NCBI GenBank assembly: GCA_964436865.1
Contig: CAYTFK010000379.1
Location: 1 to 6,291 of the forward strand
Length of the DNA stretch: 6,291 bases
Direction of reading: 5' to 3'
From: JAXGPP01 sp964436865
GTDB lineage: Bacteria > Planctomycetota > Planctomycetia > Pirellulales > Thermoguttaceae
Positions 5,637 through 6,291 of the stretch are shown here, piece by piece. The translations under genes and the position numbers were made by a program. How positions within the stretch are numbered: the stretch's first letter is position 1; each line of letters starts with the position of its first letter. The notes beneath the pieces were generated by a model. That model had not been told where the DNA came from. It ran no database searches and was given only the letters and a program-made list of their open reading frames with translations.

Positions 5637-5646
5637 ATTGCGCAAT
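5637..5646. repeat. 10-base perfect palindrome before rho
   Basis: ATTGCGCAAT is a perfect palindrome ending 28 bases before the rho start codon. It lies downstream of the proposed promoter, so as DNA it could bind a repressor and as RNA it could form a short hairpin near the ribosome-binding region. It is short enough to be accidental. Confidence 0.25.
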
Positions 5647-5663
5647 CAGGGCCGGGTCTCTGT

Positions 5664-5668
5664 AGGTG
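5664..5668 (+). promoter_or_regulatory. weak ribosome binding site of rho
   Basis: AGGTG lies 6 bases before the ATG at 5675. It is a poorer match than the sites of the other genes here, which fits a gene tuned at translation. An in-frame TGA at 5669-5671 rules out any start further upstream. Confidence 0.45.
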
Positions 5669-5674
5669 TGACAT

Positions 5675-6291
5675 ATGGGAAAGAAAAAGAAGGGGCGCCC
5701 TCGCGGTAAGGGGGGGTCGTTCGGAAATCACAACCGCCCCCATCATCGAATGCCCCGCGACCCGGCCACCTATCGCGAGTCCGATGTGTCGGATAACGGC
5801 GATGGCGGACCTGTCCAGCCGGGGAGTGGCGTCCTCGAGATGCACCCCAACGGCTATGGCTTCCTCCGCGATCCGGAAGCCAATTATGTCCGCCAGCTCA
5901 CCGACCCCTTCGTGCCCGGAAGCATGATCGACAAGTTCGGGCTCCGCGAAGGCGTCAAGGTCAGCGGCATGGTCCAGCCCGGCCGGCGGCAGCAGGGCCC
6001 GCGCCTCAAGGAGATCCTCGACGTCGACGGCATGCCGCCCGAAGCTTACCGCGACGTCAAAACCTTCGACCAGCTCACCCCCATCAATCCCGAGTTCTGG
6101 CTCCGGCTGGAGACCGGCCAGGAGCCGCTAACGACCCGGGTGATGGACATGCTCACCCCGCTCGGCAAGGGACAGCGGGCCCTGATCGTCGCCCCTCCCC
6201 GGACCGGCAAGACAATTCTGCTCCAGCACATCAGCCAGGCGATCTCGACGAACTATCCCGACATCAAGCTGATCATCCTGCTGATCGATGA
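5675..6291 (+). CDS. rho: transcription termination factor Rho (partial, C-terminus beyond right edge)
   Basis: Rho is a hexameric RNA-dependent ATPase that loads on untranslated RNA and pulls RNA polymerase off DNA. The visible 205 residues start with a very basic, low-complexity arm (MGKKKKGRPRGKGG, up to about 28), then an acidic linker. The N-terminal helical Rho_N domain of the Escherichia coli protein is not recognisable. The cold-shock-like RNA-binding domain spans about 51-118, with the RNP1-like motif NGYGFLR (59-65). The connector FDQLTPINPEFWLRLETG follows, then TTRVMDMLTPLGKGQRALIV. The P-loop APPRTGKT (173-180) has Arg176 and Thr177 where Escherichia coli has Lys-Ala. The window ends at the Walker B strand LIILLID. 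The remaining half of the ATPase (Q- and R-loops) is off the right edge. The ATG is the first possible start after an in-frame TGA. Confidence 0.96.
   Translation, partial: MGKKKKGRPRGKGGSFGNHNRPHHRMPRDPATYRESDVSDNGDGGPVQPGSGVLEMHPNGYGFLRDPEANYVRQLTDPFVPGSMIDKFGLREGVKVSGMVQPGRRQQGPRLKEILDVDGMPPEAYRDVKTFDQLTPINPEFWLRLETGQEPLTTRVMDMLTPLGKGQRALIVAPPRTGKTILLQHISQAISTNYPDIKLIILLID

Larger units (their letters stand above)
4872..5674. other. long divergent spacer between the thioredoxin/YHS gene and rho
   Basis: This 803-base stretch has no recognisable conserved gene. The left half (to about 5220) is visibly less GC-rich than the flanking genes. It holds a possible 37-codon ORF (4962-5075) and a nine-base-period tandem repeat of TGGCGAT at 5147-5153 and 5156-5162. 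The right half holds a strong promoter-like pair (5225-5252) and then a region dense with inverted repeats reaching to rho. The minus-strand frames here (4969-5205 and 5033-5401) look like chance frames. No hallmark of tRNA, tmRNA, RNase P RNA or SRP RNA was found. Confidence 0.6.

Noticed and set aside
5632..5645. Sigma54-type promoter (TGGCATTGCGCA)
   Set aside because: The spacing between the GG and GC elements is wrong for a -24/-12 promoter.

Overview
The window is GC-rich bacterial DNA. It carries six protein genes: two are cut by the window edges and four are complete. The best guess for the host is a planctomycete (Pirellulales-like). That is inferred from the style of the Rho protein (basic N-terminal extension, then a cold-shock-like domain, then the APPRTGKT P-loop), from an exported thioredoxin joined to YHS-like domains, from an exported protein built of secretin-N0/STN-like repeats, and from short HEAT/TPR proteins. 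No sequence search was possible, so the taxonomy is a guess.

Layout. A CheW-type chemotaxis adaptor (1-362, minus, C-terminus off the left edge) is divergent from a stand-alone CheY-type receiver (1044-1406, plus). They are separated by about 680 bases with no credible gene. Convergent with cheY is an exported protein with three STN/N0-like segments (1468-2625, minus). A 277-base divergent spacer leads to a HEAT/TPR repeat protein (2903-3565, plus). Only 10 bases after its stop lies the end of a convergent exported thioredoxin/YHS protein (3576-4871, minus). An 803-base spacer follows, and then the start of rho (5675 to the right edge, plus), which runs off the end at its Walker B strand.

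How the parts may work together. CheW and CheY belong to chemotaxis signalling. The two exported proteins and the soluble HEAT/TPR protein look like envelope-facing and scaffold functions, but nothing here links them into one pathway. rho encodes the transcription termination factor. No convincing intrinsic terminator (hairpin plus T-run) was found at any gene end, which fits Rho-dependent termination.

The most interesting part is the rho upstream region. It has the best sigma70-type promoter in the window (TTGACA, 16 bases, TAAGAT at 5225-5252). This would give a leader of about 415 bases packed with perfect inverted repeats. One closing helix could enclose four consecutive hairpins. It is followed by a chain of four segments that pair in mutually exclusive ways (1:2, 2:3, 3:4), as in attenuators. 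A 37-codon small ORF with a strong ribosome-binding site lies further upstream in the same spacer.
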